Origin: Alistipes sp.
Lineage (GTDB): Bacteria; Bacteroidota; Bacteroidia; Bacteroidales; Rikenellaceae
DNA: 62,978 nucleotides
Assembly: GCA_017505725.1 (NCBI GenBank)
Contig: JAFVOR010000084.1
Coordinates: 1-62,978 of the forward strand
Direction of reading: 5' to 3'
Shown here: positions 7,762 through 17,370 of the stretch, in pieces
Layout of the letters: the number at the start of each line of letters is the position of its first letter
Position numbering within the stretch: the stretch's first letter is position 1
Made by a program: the position numbers and the translations under genes
Notes under the pieces: generated by a model
Seen by the model: only the letters and a program-made list of their open reading frames with translations
Told to the model about the DNA's origin: nothing
The model's database searches: none

Positions 7762-8145
7762 ATGATTTCTTTTTCAGTTGCAGTAAAAAATGGATTCAAA
7801 AAAGCCTTTGATTTCAAAGGGTGCGCTACGCGTGCAGAGTATTGGTGGTGGCAATTGTTTTGTTTGTTGATAAGACTTCCATTTGCCCTATTGTTGTCTT
7901 ATCTTCTAGTGTCCAACTTGAAGTTTGACCCTCTTGCTATACATATCATATTGTTGCTTATTGAAGCGCTTTTGTTTATTCCATCTCTTTCAGTTCTAAT
8001 TAGACGATTGCACGATGTAGGTCAGAGTTGGACACTTTTGTTGTGGTGTTTTATACCTATATTAGGCATTGCTGCTTGCGCTGCTGTAGTGGTGGTAACT
8101 TTATGGGAGGGCGATTCATACAATCAGCCTAGTACGGAGCAATAA
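7762..8145 (+). CDS. DUF805 family inner-membrane protein
   Basis: 127 residues. The N-terminal FDFKGCATRAEYWWWQLF and the later RRLHDVGQSWTLLLW are the two signature blocks of DUF805 (canonically R-A-x-R-x-E-F/Y-W and R-R-L-H-D). Three or four hydrophobic segments (about 27-50, 58-77, 92-115) make it an integral membrane protein. It ends in a short polar tail, as is usual. The family has no established biochemical role. It follows the zinc-ribbon gene after 79 AT-rich bases and is followed by the terminator at 8241. Confidence 0.85.
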   Translation: MISFSVAVKNGFKKAFDFKGCATRAEYWWWQLFCLLIRLPFALLLSYLLVSNLKFDPLAIHIILLLIEALLFIPSLSVLIRRLHDVGQSWTLLLWCFIPILGIAACAAVVVVTLWEGDSYNQPSTEQ

Positions 8146-8240
8146 AGAGATAACATATTGATGCCATTCAGCGAACAATGTGAGCGTATGTCATTCAATG
8201 TCATAAAAAAAGCTAATGACCAATGGCTAATAGCAAAAAA

Positions 8241-8275
8241 GTACCTGCCGAGCAAAACGCTCGGTAGGTACTTTT
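8241..8275. terminator. Strong bidirectional intrinsic terminator
   Basis: A 13-bp stem, GTACCTGCCGAGC (8241-8253) with GCTCGGTAGGTAC (8259-8271, one G-U pair), and an AAAAC loop. A-run before and T-run after. It lies between the convergent DUF805 and M16 peptidase genes and serves both. Confidence 0.9.
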
Positions 8276-8306
8276 AAATTTTCAACTTAAATCCTCAATT
8301 CTCAAT

Positions 8307-9527
8307 TTACTTGTAAAGTAATACCGACGGCTCGCGCCACACATCGTTTGCTACCTCCATAATCTCCGAGGCGGTGACAGCATTAATTTTGCGGTATGAC
8401 TCCTCCAAGGTGTCGACCTCGCCATAGGATAGCAAACTCTTGCCTACGCCAAGCATATAACCCTCCGCTCCCTCGTTGATGATTGCCAGCTGTGCAATAA
8501 ATTGCCGCTTTGCCATCGAGAGTTGGCGAGAGGTGAGAGCTGTAGTCTGCAACTTCTTAATCTCCCCTGCAATAATCTCACGACAACGCTCCGAGTTCTC
8601 GTGGTCTGACGAGAAGTAGATGCTTGCCAAACCGCAATCCGAAAGCGATGAGTAGGCCGCACCGATATTGTATGTTAGTCCGTTGCGCTCGCGCACATTG
8701 ATATTGAGTCGAGAGTTGGCGCACGGGCCTCCCAGGATATTAGTGAGCAACGCAAACGGTAGGCGGCGTTTGTCGGCAAGGTTGTAGGCTATTGCTCCAA
8801 TAATGCAGTGCGCCTGATGCGTGCGCTTGTTGAGAATCTTCTCGAAAGGTGCAACCTCGATAGGCTTTACGCGCTCAAACTCTCGCTTGGTCGCAGCATA
8901 GCAACCCAAATATCGCTCGGCAATCTCCCTGATGCGAGTGAGCGAGATGTTGCCGATGGATGAAAAGACCATCTTATCGGTAGTGTGAGTGCGTGCTCTA
9001 AAACGATGTATTGCAGCCGAGTCGATGCCCTTCAATGAGCGTGGTGTGCCGAGGATGTTGTGTCCAAGTTCCGATCCCGCAAAAATCAAATCTTCGAACG
9101 AGTCGTAGATATCATCGTTTGGCGAGTCGCGGTAGGTGTTTATCTCGTCGAGAATAACTTCGCGCTCCTTGTCGAGTTCTTTGTCGGGGAATGTTGAGTG
9201 GAACGCTACATCGGCAACCAACTCTACTGCTTTAGTAAAATCGCCACGCAAAACTGTTGCGTGAATTGTGGTGTCCTCCTTGGTGGTGTAGGCATTCAAT
9301 TCGCCACCGAGATTTTCCAAGCGGCAGTTCACCTGATAGGCTTTGCGGTGCTCGGTGCCCTTGAAGAATCCGTGCTCGGTGAAGTGGGCAATACCAAACT
9401 CGTTTGCAAGTTCATCGCGGCTTCCCGCATTTATCATCAACGCACATCGTGCTACCCCACTCTTTGTCTGGCGGTGTACACAGCGAATGCCGTTCGAGAG
9501 TTCGTATATGTAAAATTCAGAATTCAA
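8307..9527 (-). CDS. M16-family zinc metallopeptidase (insulinase/PqqL-like)
   Basis: About 406 residues. The inverted zinc motif HxxEH appears as HFTEH in GIAHFTEHGFFKGTE. A downstream glutamate-containing EREVILDEINTY segment supplies the third zinc ligand. A second M16-type domain (M16_C, QAHCIIGAIAYN onward) follows, so this is the single-chain two-domain size typical of Bacteroidota. It is a processing peptidase, probably cytosolic or periplasmic; no signal peptide is evident. The start is uncertain. The reading frame continues upstream through short TTTTGCATT repeats to a GTG at 9611, inside an 85-bp repeat and overlapping uvrA. I place the start at the TTG at 9525-9527, just before homology to the family begins. 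Confidence 0.85.
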   Translation of the reverse strand: MNSEFYIYELSNGIRCVHRQTKSGVARCALMINAGSRDELANEFGIAHFTEHGFFKGTEHRKAYQVNCRLENLGGELNAYTTKEDTTIHATVLRGDFTKAVELVADVAFHSTFPDKELDKEREVILDEINTYRDSPNDDIYDSFEDLIFAGSELGHNILGTPRSLKGIDSAAIHRFRARTHTTDKMVFSSIGNISLTRIREIAERYLGCYAATKREFERVKPIEVAPFEKILNKRTHQAHCIIGAIAYNLADKRRLPFALLTNILGGPCANSRLNINVRERNGLTYNIGAAYSSLSDCGLASIYFSSDHENSERCREIIAGEIKKLQTTALTSRQLSMAKRQFIAQLAIINEGAEGYMLGVGKSLLSYGEVDTLEESYRKINAVTASEIMEVANDVWREPSVLLYK

Positions 9528-9556
9528 AATGCAAAATTCAAAATTAAAAGTTAGTT

Positions 9557-12409
9557 TTAACCCTGCTTCGCAGGCTTTTCCTCCTTGCGGCTCGGCAAAG
9601 TATGCAAGCACACTCTGCTCTCGCTCTGCTGCGTCGGTTCCGTTTTCAGTTTAAGGAACTGCGCAGTGTGGCTCTGTTCGCACTTAGCGAGTTCCTTCGG
9701 TGTGCCCTCAAAGACGATAGTTCCGCCCTCTGTGCCCGCTTCAGGGCCGAGGTCGATGATATGGTCGGCACACTTAATAACCTCCATATTGTGCTCGACA
9801 ATCACAACGGTATGACCTGCTGCAATCAGAGCATTAAAGGCTTTGAGAAGGCGGTTTATGTCGTGTATGTGCAGACCCGTAGTCGGCTCGTCAAAGATAA
9901 ACATCATTCGCTTGTCGGTAAACTCGCGAGCGAGGTACGATGCTAACTTAACTCGCTGACTCTCACCGCCCGAAAGGGTTGATGATGGCTGTCCGAGCTT
10001 GACATATCCCAAGCCCACATCGCTCAGGGTCTTGAGTCGCTCGATGATGCGGCGGCACGCCTTCTCATCCTCCTTGAAGAAGTCTATTGCCTCGTCGACA
10101 CTCATATTGAGGATGTCGCTCACCGACTTGTTGCGATACCTAACCTCGAGTACCTCGTCCTTGAAACGCTTGCCATTGCACGCCTCGCAGGTGAGCGTGA
10201 TATCTGCCATAAACTGCATCGAAACCTTGATAGCACCCTCGCCCTGACACACCTCGCAACGACCTCCCGATGAGTTGAACGAGAAGTGCGAGGCGGTGAT
10301 GTTGTTATGCTTGGCGTATGGCTGCTCGGCAAAGAGTTTACGAATCTCATCCCACGCCTTGATATATATGGCGGGATTCGAGCGCGACGACTTGCCGATA
10401 GGGTTTTGGTCGACCAGTTCAACACCTCGCAGGAGCGCAGTGTCGCCACTCAAGCCATCGAAATCGCCCGGATGATCTCCCGTCTCGGCCAACTCGCGAT
10501 GCAACGCCGGATAGAGAATATCCCTTGCCAGTGACGATTTGCCCGAGCCACTTACGCCCGTGATGCAGGTCATAACGCCGAGCGGAATCTTGACAGTTAT
10601 ATTTTTGAGGTTGTTGTGTCGACATCCCTTCAGCTTGATGAAGTTGCTCCAACCTCGCACCGACTGCGGTGTCGGAATCTCCCGCTTGCCCGAAATGTAG
10701 TCGGCAGTGTAGCTCTCGGTTGCTGCGTCTAAGTGCTTCAAATCGCCATTATAGACCACTCTACCGCCATTTGCACCTGCCTCTGGGCCGATGTCGATAA
10801 TGTGGTCGGCAGCACGGATGACCTCCTCTTCGTGCTCAACCACGATGACGGTGTTGCCCATATCGCGCAACTGCTTCAGCACCTCGATAAGGCGGTGTGT
10901 GTCGCGCGGATGCAAGCCAATCGAGGGCTCATCGAGAATATACAACGAGCCCGTAAGGTTGCTGCCGAGCGATGTTGCAAGGTTGATGCGCTGACTCTCG
11001 CCACCCGAAAGAGTCGCCGAGCCACGATCAAGCGTCAGATAGCCCAAACCGACATCACTCAAGTATTGCAGACGGGTACGCACCTCGGTGAGGAGTCGCT
11101 CCGAACTCTTCTTGGCGTGGTTGTCGAGCTCTACCGATGAGAAAAACTCTATGGCCTCGTCAATAGTCATTCGCACTACTTCGGCGATATTCTTGCCACC
11201 GAACTGCACATACAAAGCCTCTTTGCGTAGGCGTCTACCCTCGCATTCAGGACAAATAGCTTTGCCCATAAAGCGAGCCTTCAATACGCGGTACTGAATC
11301 TTGTGGCGTTGCGAATCGAGCATCTCGAAGAAGGAGTTTAGTCCCTCGAAATATTCGTTGCCCAACCATAGCAGATGTCGCTGCTCGTCGGTGAGCGTGT
11401 GGTATGGTGCGTGAATCGGGAAGTCGAACTTGTAGGCATTCTTGACAAGTTGATCGCGGAACCATCGCATAGTGTCGCCACGCCAGCAGGCTATGGCGTT
11501 ATCATAGATTGAGCGTGACTTGTCCGGAACAACCAACTCCTCGTCGATGCCGGTGACCTTGCCCCAGCCTTCACATTTCGGACAGGCGCCAATCGGGTTG
11601 TTGAACGAGAACATATGCTCGGTAGGTCGCTCGAACTCGATGCCATCGGCTGTGAAATTCGCATTGAAAAGATGCTTCTCCTCTCCCTCGATGATGACAC
11701 AACTGTGTGTGCCATAACCAAATGCGCGTGAAATAGACTCGCGCATACGGGTGAGTGTGTCCTCGTCTATGGCTACTCGCAAGCGGTCGATAATTACATA
11801 AATATCGTCGGCCGAACGCTCCACATCTACCTCCTTGATAAAATCATCAATCAGCACAGTTCTGCCCTCGACCATAAGTCGTACGATACCATCCTTGATG
11901 AGCGTAAGTAGACGCTCTATGATGCTCTCGCCATTGGCGAGTTGCATAGGTATAGCGATAACGATTCGAGCACCTTCGCCCTTCGAGATTACAAAGTCAA
12001 CCACATCGTCGGTGTTGTAGCATTTGACCTCCGTACCCGACACGGGCGAGATGGTCTTGCCCACTCGGGCATAGAGCAGCTTCAGGTAGTCGTAAATCTC
12101 GGTCACCGTGCCCACAGTCGAGCGAGGGTTTCGCGAGGAGACCTTCTGCTCGATGGCAATAGCGGGTGCAATGCCCGAAATCAGATCGACATCAGGTTTC
12201 GATATTCTGCCCAAGAATTGACGCGCATAGGCCGAAAGACTCTCAACATAGCGACGCTGACCCTCGGCAAAGATGGTGTCGAAAGCCAATGTCGATTTTC
12301 CAGAGCCCGATAGTCCCGTAACGACGATGAGTTTCTCGTGTGGAATATCGAGTTCTATGTTTTTTAGGTTGTGAACCCTTGCTCCCTTGATATATATCGA
12401 ATTTGCCAT
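9557..12409 (-). CDS. uvrA: UvrABC excinuclease subunit A
   Basis: 950 residues, the normal UvrA size. It recognises bulky DNA lesions as a dimer and loads UvrB in nucleotide excision repair. Two ABC ATPase modules are visible. The first has Walker [10 protein letters not shown] (32-40) and signature [13 protein letters not shown]. The second has GVSGSGKSS and [13 protein letters not shown]. Zinc-binding pairs include CPECEGRR and the C-terminal-module pair CEVCQGEG...CEACNGKRF. The last 25 or so residues (after FLKLKTEP) are encoded by an 85-bp intergenic repeat that also supplies the stop codon, so the tail is lineage-specific. It is followed on the same strand by M16 and preceded by yigZ with a 1-nt gap. 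Confidence 0.96.
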   Translation of the reverse strand: MANSIYIKGARVHNLKNIELDIPHEKLIVVTGLSGSGKSTLAFDTIFAEGQRRYVESLSAYARQFLGRISKPDVDLISGIAPAIAIEQKVSSRNPRSTVGTVTEIYDYLKLLYARVGKTISPVSGTEVKCYNTDDVVDFVISKGEGARIVIAIPMQLANGESIIERLLTLIKDGIVRLMVEGRTVLIDDFIKEVDVERSADDIYVIIDRLRVAIDEDTLTRMRESISRAFGYGTHSCVIIEGEEKHLFNANFTADGIEFERPTEHMFSFNNPIGACPKCEGWGKVTGIDEELVVPDKSRSIYDNAIACWRGDTMRWFRDQLVKNAYKFDFPIHAPYHTLTDEQRHLLWLGNEYFEGLNSFFEMLDSQRHKIQYRVLKARFMGKAICPECEGRRLRKEALYVQFGGKNIAEVVRMTIDEAIEFFSSVELDNHAKKSSERLLTEVRTRLQYLSDVGLGYLTLDRGSATLSGGESQRINLATSLGSNLTGSLYILDEPSIGLHPRDTHRLIEVLKQLRDMGNTVIVVEHEEEVIRAADHIIDIGPEAGANGGRVVYNGDLKHLDAATESYTADYISGKREIPTPQSVRGWSNFIKLKGCRHNNLKNITVKIPLGVMTCITGVSGSGKSSLARDILYPALHRELAETGDHPGDFDGLSGDTALLRGVELVDQNPIGKSSRSNPAIYIKAWDEIRKLFAEQPYAKHNNITASHFSFNSSGGRCEVCQGEGAIKVSMQFMADITLTCEACNGKRFKDEVLEVRYRNKSVSDILNMSVDEAIDFFKEDEKACRRIIERLKTLSDVGLGYVKLGQPSSTLSGGESQRVKLASYLAREFTDKRMMFIFDEPTTGLHIHDINRLLKAFNALIAAGHTVVIVEHNMEVIKCADHIIDLGPEAGTEGGTIVFEGTPKELAKCEQSHTAQFLKLKTEPTQQSESRVCLHTLPSRKEEKPAKQG
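9559..9637 (+). repeat. 85-bp intergenic repeat, copy 1 (inside the uvrA 3' end)
   Basis: This copy starts CCCTGCTTCGCAGGCTTTTCC, with the nested hairpin CCTGC-TTC-GCAGG, and ends GCGTCGG. Related copies lie at 28169-28250, 45049-45131 and 48511-48594 in the same orientation, plus a degraded inverted one at 30481-30543. Read on the minus strand, it encodes the UvrA C-terminus. Confidence 0.75.
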
Positions 12410-12410
12410 T

Positions 12411-13016
12411 CTACTCTTCGATTATAACTCCTTCAACTTTTGATAGTTTGGCGGTGAGTATCTCCGCTTCACTCTCGCGAATACGCAGACTCATTTTACA
12501 GATATTGTCGAACACCTGCTCGTCGATGCGTGGATTCATCTCCTTGACGATTCGCATCACGCCATTCATCGATGTGTAGTCGAAGTCGATTTTCACCACT
12601 CTGTCGACCGTTTTTTCGATAATCTTGCTCACCGCAATAACATCGGCGGTAGACTCCTTGTAGGCTTGAATAAGCCCCGAGACACCCAACTTTGTGCCAC
12701 CAAAGTAGCGCACTACAACCACCAAGCAGTTTGTGATGTTTGCCGAGAGCAACTGTCCGAGAATCGGTTTTCCGGCTGTGCCTGATGGCTCACCATCGTC
12801 GTTGGCGCGAAACATCTCTCCGTGAGCACCCAAACGATAGGCATAACAATGGTGCGTGGCATCGTAGTACTGCTTGCGCAGAGCATCGAGCAACTCCTTG
12901 ATCTCGCTCTCGCTCTCAACAGGGTATGCGTAGGAGAGGAACTTGCTGCTGCGCTCCTTGTATATTGCCTCGGCTGGCTCGGCGATAGTTAGATATGAGT
13001 CCTTGAGTTCGGCCAC
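12411..13016 (-). CDS. yigZ: YigZ/IMPACT family protein
   Basis: 201 residues, cytosolic. The UPF0029 N-terminal domain carries the family hallmarks ATHHCYAYRLG, NDDGEPSGTAGKPIL and VVVVRYFGGTKLGVSGL. The C-terminal third matches the DUF1949 ferredoxin-like domain. Eukaryotic IMPACT binds Gcn1 and acts in translational stress; the bacterial role is undefined, although ribosome or nucleic-acid binding is suspected. It sits between lepB (start and stop overlap by 1 nt at 13016) and uvrA in one tight minus-strand operon. Confidence 0.92.
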   Translation of the reverse strand: MAELKDSYLTIAEPAEAIYKERSSKFLSYAYPVESESEIKELLDALRKQYYDATHHCYAYRLGAHGEMFRANDDGEPSGTAGKPILGQLLSANITNCLVVVVRYFGGTKLGVSGLIQAYKESTADVIAVSKIIEKTVDRVVKIDFDYTSMNGVMRIVKEMNPRIDEQVFDNICKMSLRIRESEAEILTAKLSKVEGVIIEE

Positions 13017-14344
13017 TACTCCACCTTCTTGAAAATTCTATTCCAACGGATGCCGTCCTCACCCTTCGAGAATACTCTGAATAGAGCCTTGCCCACAATA
13101 TGATCCTCAGGCACAAAGCCCCAATAGCGGGAGTCCGCCGAGTTGTGGCGGTTGTCGCCCATCATAAAGTAGTAGTCCATAGCGAAGGTGTAGGAGTCAG
13201 TCTCTACACCATCGATGAAAATCTTGTCATCCTCGATACGCAAGTCGTGACCCTCGTACTGGTCGATGATGCGCTCATATAGGGGCAGATTGTCGATTGT
13301 AAGTGCAATTGTAGTACCCTTCTTCGGAATCCAAATCGGTCCGAAGTTGTCGACATTCCACGGATAGTTCTCGCTGTGAGGGAATATATCAATCGAAGGT
13401 CGAGTCTCGTTGCAGCGCTCGACGCTAACCACACTCTTGTACTTTCGCATTAGCTCTGCATCGTGCTCGGTTGTGGCAGCCCAATATTGACAGTTGCCAT
13501 ACTCACCAAACTCGGTGATGTTGAGATTTGCAAAGGCATACTCCGAGAGTGGCGAGGTGCTCTGCACAAAGTAGATATGCTGACGCTCGGCGCACTCGGG
13601 TTGCTTTTCGCCATTCACATAGAGCTGCGTGTTGATAATTTGCAATGTGTCGCCTGCGATAGCAACGCAGCGCTTGATGTAGTTTTCGCGCTTGTCGACA
13701 GGTCGCGAAATGACGGTATAGTCGCTGTAGAGTTGTTTCCTACCATTCTCCTTACCAAGTACACTCTGGTACTCGCGCAAAACATCATAGTATGTTGCAG
13801 CCTGATTCTCCAGCAATACAGTATCACCTGCAGGGAAATTGAATACCACAACATCCTCGCGCTTGACATTGCCACGACCACGCAGACGGTGGTAGTCCCA
13901 CTTTACGCACTCCGAGTATGACTTCTTGCTCGAAAATGGCATAGTATTGTAGACAAATGGCATTGCTACAGGGGTGTTTGGCACTTGTGGACCATACGAA
14001 AGCTTGCTTACATAGAGATAGTCGCCGATAAGGATTGTCTTCTCCATTGACGATGTAGGCACTACATAGAGCTGGAATATGAACAAGTGCACCAAATGTG
14101 CCACAACGGTAGCCCATACAATGGCATCAATCCAGCCATAGATGGAGTTGTAAAGCGGGTACTTCTTTCGCAGAGCATCGTTCTTTGCACCTACATAGCG
14201 GTAGAAAAGTCGTGAAATGAAGTAGTCGAATATGAATGGCAAACCGAGCAACATCCATAGATTGCCTGGCCACACCACAAACAACAGAATATATGCTATG
14301 CTGGCAACAGCAAACTTTGTCCAGCGATTATTGAAAAATTTCAT
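13016..14344 (-). CDS. lepB: Signal peptidase I
   Basis: 442 residues, long for LepB but typical of Bacteroidota, which carry an insertion between the catalytic boxes. Two N-terminal membrane segments (about 10-45) and a third near 70-92 precede box B, where PTSSMEK supplies nucleophile Ser99. The general base is Lys224 in YIKRCVAIAGD. Box E is MMGDNRHNSADSRYWG. The enzyme removes signal peptides from exported proteins at the outer face of the inner membrane. It is the first gene of the lepB-yigZ-uvrA run, and lies 73 nt downstream of dapB. Confidence 0.95.
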   Translation of the reverse strand: MKFFNNRWTKFAVASIAYILLFVVWPGNLWMLLGLPFIFDYFISRLFYRYVGAKNDALRKKYPLYNSIYGWIDAIVWATVVAHLVHLFIFQLYVVPTSSMEKTILIGDYLYVSKLSYGPQVPNTPVAMPFVYNTMPFSSKKSYSECVKWDYHRLRGRGNVKREDVVVFNFPAGDTVLLENQAATYYDVLREYQSVLGKENGRKQLYSDYTVISRPVDKRENYIKRCVAIAGDTLQIINTQLYVNGEKQPECAERQHIYFVQSTSPLSEYAFANLNITEFGEYGNCQYWAATTEHDAELMRKYKSVVSVERCNETRPSIDIFPHSENYPWNVDNFGPIWIPKKGTTIALTIDNLPLYERIIDQYEGHDLRIEDDKIFIDGVETDSYTFAMDYYFMMGDNRHNSADSRYWGFVPEDHIVGKALFRVFSKGEDGIRWNRIFKKVE

Positions 14345-14417
14345 TTTTCAAATTAAAAATTAAAAATTAAGAATGGAGAATGGAAAGTTTCGCAGTTTTC
14401 CGTTCTCAGTTTTCCGT

Positions 14418-15131
14418 TTACTCAAACAGGTCATCAATGGTGAATACACCCTTGCGAGGCGCAATAAACTCGGCAGCAACTACCGCACCGAGAGCCAATG
14501 CTCGACGCGAGAAGAGCGTGTGCTTCAGCTCGATTGTGTCATCTGCCGAAGTGTAAGTTACGGTGTGAGTGCCAGGAACTGTACCCTCGCGCAACGATGT
14601 AATCTCGATTGCATTGGCATCAGTTGTTGGCTCGTTTACCCACTTATCTTTGCGCTCTACGCGGTCGAGAATATCATTTGCCAACGAGATGGCTGTTCCG
14701 CTCGGAGCATCCTTCTTCTGTGTGTGGTGAATCTCCTCGATGGCGATATTGTAGCCCTCGAAGCGATTCATCAACTCTGCCAAATAACGGTTGAGACGGA
14801 AGGTTATATTGACACCCAAAGAGTAGTTCGACGACCAGATCATTGTCGAATCCTTCTCACGGCACAACTGCTGCAACTCGGCAAGGAGGTCATTCCAACC
14901 GGTTGTTCCGCTCACTACAGGAGTGCCGCACTCGATACAAGTGCGTACATTCGAGTAGGCGGTGCTTGGAGTTGTGAACTCGATAGCCACATCAATATTT
15001 GCCAACTTCTCGGCACAAAGATCGTGGATATTATCTTGGTCTATAATTAGTTCTACGGTGTGGCCACGCTGGAGCAAAACCTGCTCGATTTCGTGTCCCA
15101 TCTTGCCGTAACCGATAATCGCTACTTTCAT
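14418..15131 (-). CDS. dapB: 4-hydroxy-tetrahydrodipicolinate reductase
   Basis: 237 residues. DapB reduces 4-hydroxy-tetrahydrodipicolinate with NAD(P)H in the lysine/meso-diaminopimelate pathway. The N-terminal nucleotide-binding loop is GYGKMG. The catalytic region EEIHHTQKKDAPSGTA contains the HH and the K that define the family. It ends with the hydrophobic AAEFIAPRKGVFTIDDLF typical of DapB. It has its own -7 element upstream. Confidence 0.95.
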   Translation of the reverse strand: MKVAIIGYGKMGHEIEQVLLQRGHTVELIIDQDNIHDLCAEKLANIDVAIEFTTPSTAYSNVRTCIECGTPVVSGTTGWNDLLAELQQLCREKDSTMIWSSNYSLGVNITFRLNRYLAELMNRFEGYNIAIEEIHHTQKKDAPSGTAISLANDILDRVERKDKWVNEPTTDANAIEITSLREGTVPGTHTVTYTSADDTIELKHTLFSRRALALGAVVAAEFIAPRKGVFTIDDLFE

Positions 15132-15160
15132 AATTTCGTTGGTTTATAAAGTTTAACTCG

Positions 15161-15168
15161 CAAAGATA
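15161..15168 (-). promoter_or_regulatory. -7 element for dapB
   Basis: On the minus strand this reads TATCTTTG (TAnnTTTG consensus), 30 nt before the dapB ATG. A clear -33 TTTG at the expected spacing is not seen. Confidence 0.6.
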
Positions 15169-15199
15169 ACTATTTTATTGCAAAAATAAAAGACAAATG

Positions 15200-15943
15200 C
15201 TATTGCATTTGCCCTTTATACTTAACATTGCTCAAAAACAGCCCTTGCGGTGGTGCTCCACTGCTTGCGCGAGAGAGGTCGCGTGATGCTACAATTTTGG
15301 CAAATTCTTCCACCGTATATCTGCCTCGGCCTACATCGACAAGTGTGCCCACGATGGCGCGTACCATATTTCGCAAAAAACGGTCGGCTCGAATTGTAAA
15401 GCGCAGAGTACCATCCTCTTCCGTCACCCATTCGGCGTGCGAAACATTGCAAATATTGGTCTTGTTATTGGAGTTCAATTTTGCAAATGTGGTAAAATCG
15501 TCTGTGGTGAGCAACACCTTCGCAGCCTCGTTCATTCGCTCGACATTGAGCGGTATGTAGTAGATCCAGGCCGAGTGACGACGAAACGGAGCCTTTACGG
15601 GCGATAGGAAGTAGGTGTACTCTCGCTCCACTGCATCAAATCGCGCGTGCAGATCATCCTCCACACTATATATGCGCTTGATGGCGATATCTTGTGGCAA
15701 CATAGCGTTGAGTTTGTAGGCTATATGCTGACAATCTATCTCTTCGAGAGTGTCGAGGTGCGCCACATAGAACGAAGCGTTTACACCCGTGTCGGTGCGC
15801 CCCGCACCAACTATCTCGGTAGGTCGACGCAGCAACTTGCTCAAGGCATCCTCCAAGGTGCCTTGTACGGTCGGTTGCTCGGGTTGTCGCTGCCAGCCGC
15901 AATAGGCTTTGCCATCGTATTGTAACTCTATAAAGTAACGCAT
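15200..15943 (-). CDS. truA: tRNA pseudouridine(38-40) synthase
   Basis: 247 residues. TruA isomerises uridines 38-40 in the anticodon arm of tRNAs. The N-terminus YDGKAYCGWQRQP and the catalytic motif GAGRTDTGVNA, with nucleophile Asp51, are diagnostic. The C-terminal RFLRNMVRAIVGTL is also conserved. It lies 9 nt downstream of lpdA and ahead of dapB. Confidence 0.95.
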   Translation of the reverse strand: MRYFIELQYDGKAYCGWQRQPEQPTVQGTLEDALSKLLRRPTEIVGAGRTDTGVNASFYVAHLDTLEEIDCQHIAYKLNAMLPQDIAIKRIYSVEDDLHARFDAVEREYTYFLSPVKAPFRRHSAWIYYIPLNVERMNEAAKVLLTTDDFTTFAKLNSNNKTNICNVSHAEWVTEEDGTLRFTIRADRFLRNMVRAIVGTLVDVGRGRYTVEEFAKIVASRDLSRASSGAPPQGLFLSNVKYKGQMQ

Positions 15944-15952
15944 TATTTAAGG

Positions 15953-17320
15953 CTATTTTAATTGCTCATTCTCAATGCTTTTGGCAGCCTCGTATATTCC
16001 TTCGTAGAGCGATGGATGCGCGTGTATTGTGCGTGCCAAATCCTTGGCAGTTGCGCCCATTGCCATAGCAACTGAAGGCTCGCCAAGCATCTCCACAACA
16101 TTCGCTCCGATGATGTGGGCACCTATCAACTTCTCATTGTTATCGAACAAGAGTTTAATAAAACCATCTCGATCTCCTGCTGCTGCCGCCTTACCCGAAG
16201 AGGCGAAGTTGTAGCGAGAAACCTTATACTCGATACCCTGCTTTTGCGCCATCTCCTCGGTGAGTCCCACTGATGCAATCTCGGGTGTAGTGAAGATGCA
16301 GGCAGGTGTTAAAGAGTAGTCTATAGCCTTTGGATTCTTGCCGAACATCTGCTCCACACAGTTTACCGCCTCGGCCGATGCAATGTGTGCCAAGGCAGGC
16401 GTTGCAATTATGTCGCCTACTGCAAAAATTGTCGGGATGGTTGTGCGGAAGTCGCTATCAACCACCACTTTGTCGCGCTCTACCTGAATGCCTACTTTGT
16501 CTAATCCGAGTCCCTCGATATTCGACTTGATGCCCACAGCAGAGAGCACCTTATCGGCCTCTATCTGCTTGGCTACACCCTTTTGCTCGACCTCGACAAC
16601 GCACTTGCCATCAACTACCGAAACACCCTTTACAGCAGTGTCGGTCATAACGGTAATGCGCTGACGACGGAAGGCACGCTCGGCAGCAGCCGACACCTCC
16701 GCATCGAGCAATGGCATAAATTGCGGCATATACTCCACAACAGTCACCTTTACGCCCAGCGATGCGTAGAGGAATGCAAATTCGCTTCCGATTGCTCCCG
16801 AGCCCACTACGACCATCGTCTCGGGCAACTCCTCCAAAACGAGTGCATCACGAGAGGAGAGAACAGAGGTGTGGTCGATAGGGATTGAAGGCACTTCGCG
16901 CGGAGATGCACCCGTAGCGAGGAGGATGTTTTTTGCCTCGTAGGTAGCCTCTCCAACCTTTACCTCATTCGCCGATAGAAGCTCTGCTGAGCCGGTAATA
17001 ACCTCTACGCCAGCCTTTTTGAGCAGCATCTCTACGCCTCGACCTGTGGTCTGTGCCACCTGTCGGGAACGAGCCACCATAGCCTTCAAATCGGCCTTTA
17101 CATCGCCCTCAATCGCCACTCCGAACGACTTTGCATTTTTGCAATAGTGATACACCTGTGCGCTCTTGAGCAGGGCCTTTGTAGGGATGCAACCCCAATT
17201 TAGGCACGTTCCGCCCAACTCGGCACGCTCCACAAGGGCAACCTTTGCCCCCAACTCGGCTGCGCGAATAGCCCCCACATAACCCGCAGGGCCTCCGCCT
17301 ATAACTATTAAATCAAACAT
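15953..17320 (-). CDS. lpdA: Dihydrolipoyl dehydrogenase
   Basis: 455 residues. An FAD-dependent disulfide oxidoreductase that reoxidises lipoamide of 2-oxoacid dehydrogenase or glycine-cleavage complexes. The FAD-binding GGGPAGYVGAIRAAELG is followed by the redox-active GGTCLNWGC (Cys39 and Cys44), an NAD-binding VVVGSGAIGSEFA, and the C-terminal HAHPSLYEGI, whose His and Glu form the active-site base. The ATG at 17320 is chosen over the upstream frame, which runs into short TTTTGAATTTT repeats. No E2 or E3-partner genes are adjacent. Confidence 0.94.
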   Translation of the reverse strand: MFDLIVIGGGPAGYVGAIRAAELGAKVALVERAELGGTCLNWGCIPTKALLKSAQVYHYCKNAKSFGVAIEGDVKADLKAMVARSRQVAQTTGRGVEMLLKKAGVEVITGSAELLSANEVKVGEATYEAKNILLATGASPREVPSIPIDHTSVLSSRDALVLEELPETMVVVGSGAIGSEFAFLYASLGVKVTVVEYMPQFMPLLDAEVSAAAERAFRRQRITVMTDTAVKGVSVVDGKCVVEVEQKGVAKQIEADKVLSAVGIKSNIEGLGLDKVGIQVERDKVVVDSDFRTTIPTIFAVGDIIATPALAHIASAEAVNCVEQMFGKNPKAIDYSLTPACIFTTPEIASVGLTEEMAQKQGIEYKVSRYNFASSGKAAAAGDRDGFIKLLFDNNEKLIGAHIIGANVVEMLGEPSVAMAMGATAKDLARTIHAHPSLYEGIYEAAKSIENEQLK

Positions 17321-17370
17321 AATGATAAAATTCAAAATTCAGAATGCAAAATTACTCTCTTGCTTTCAGC

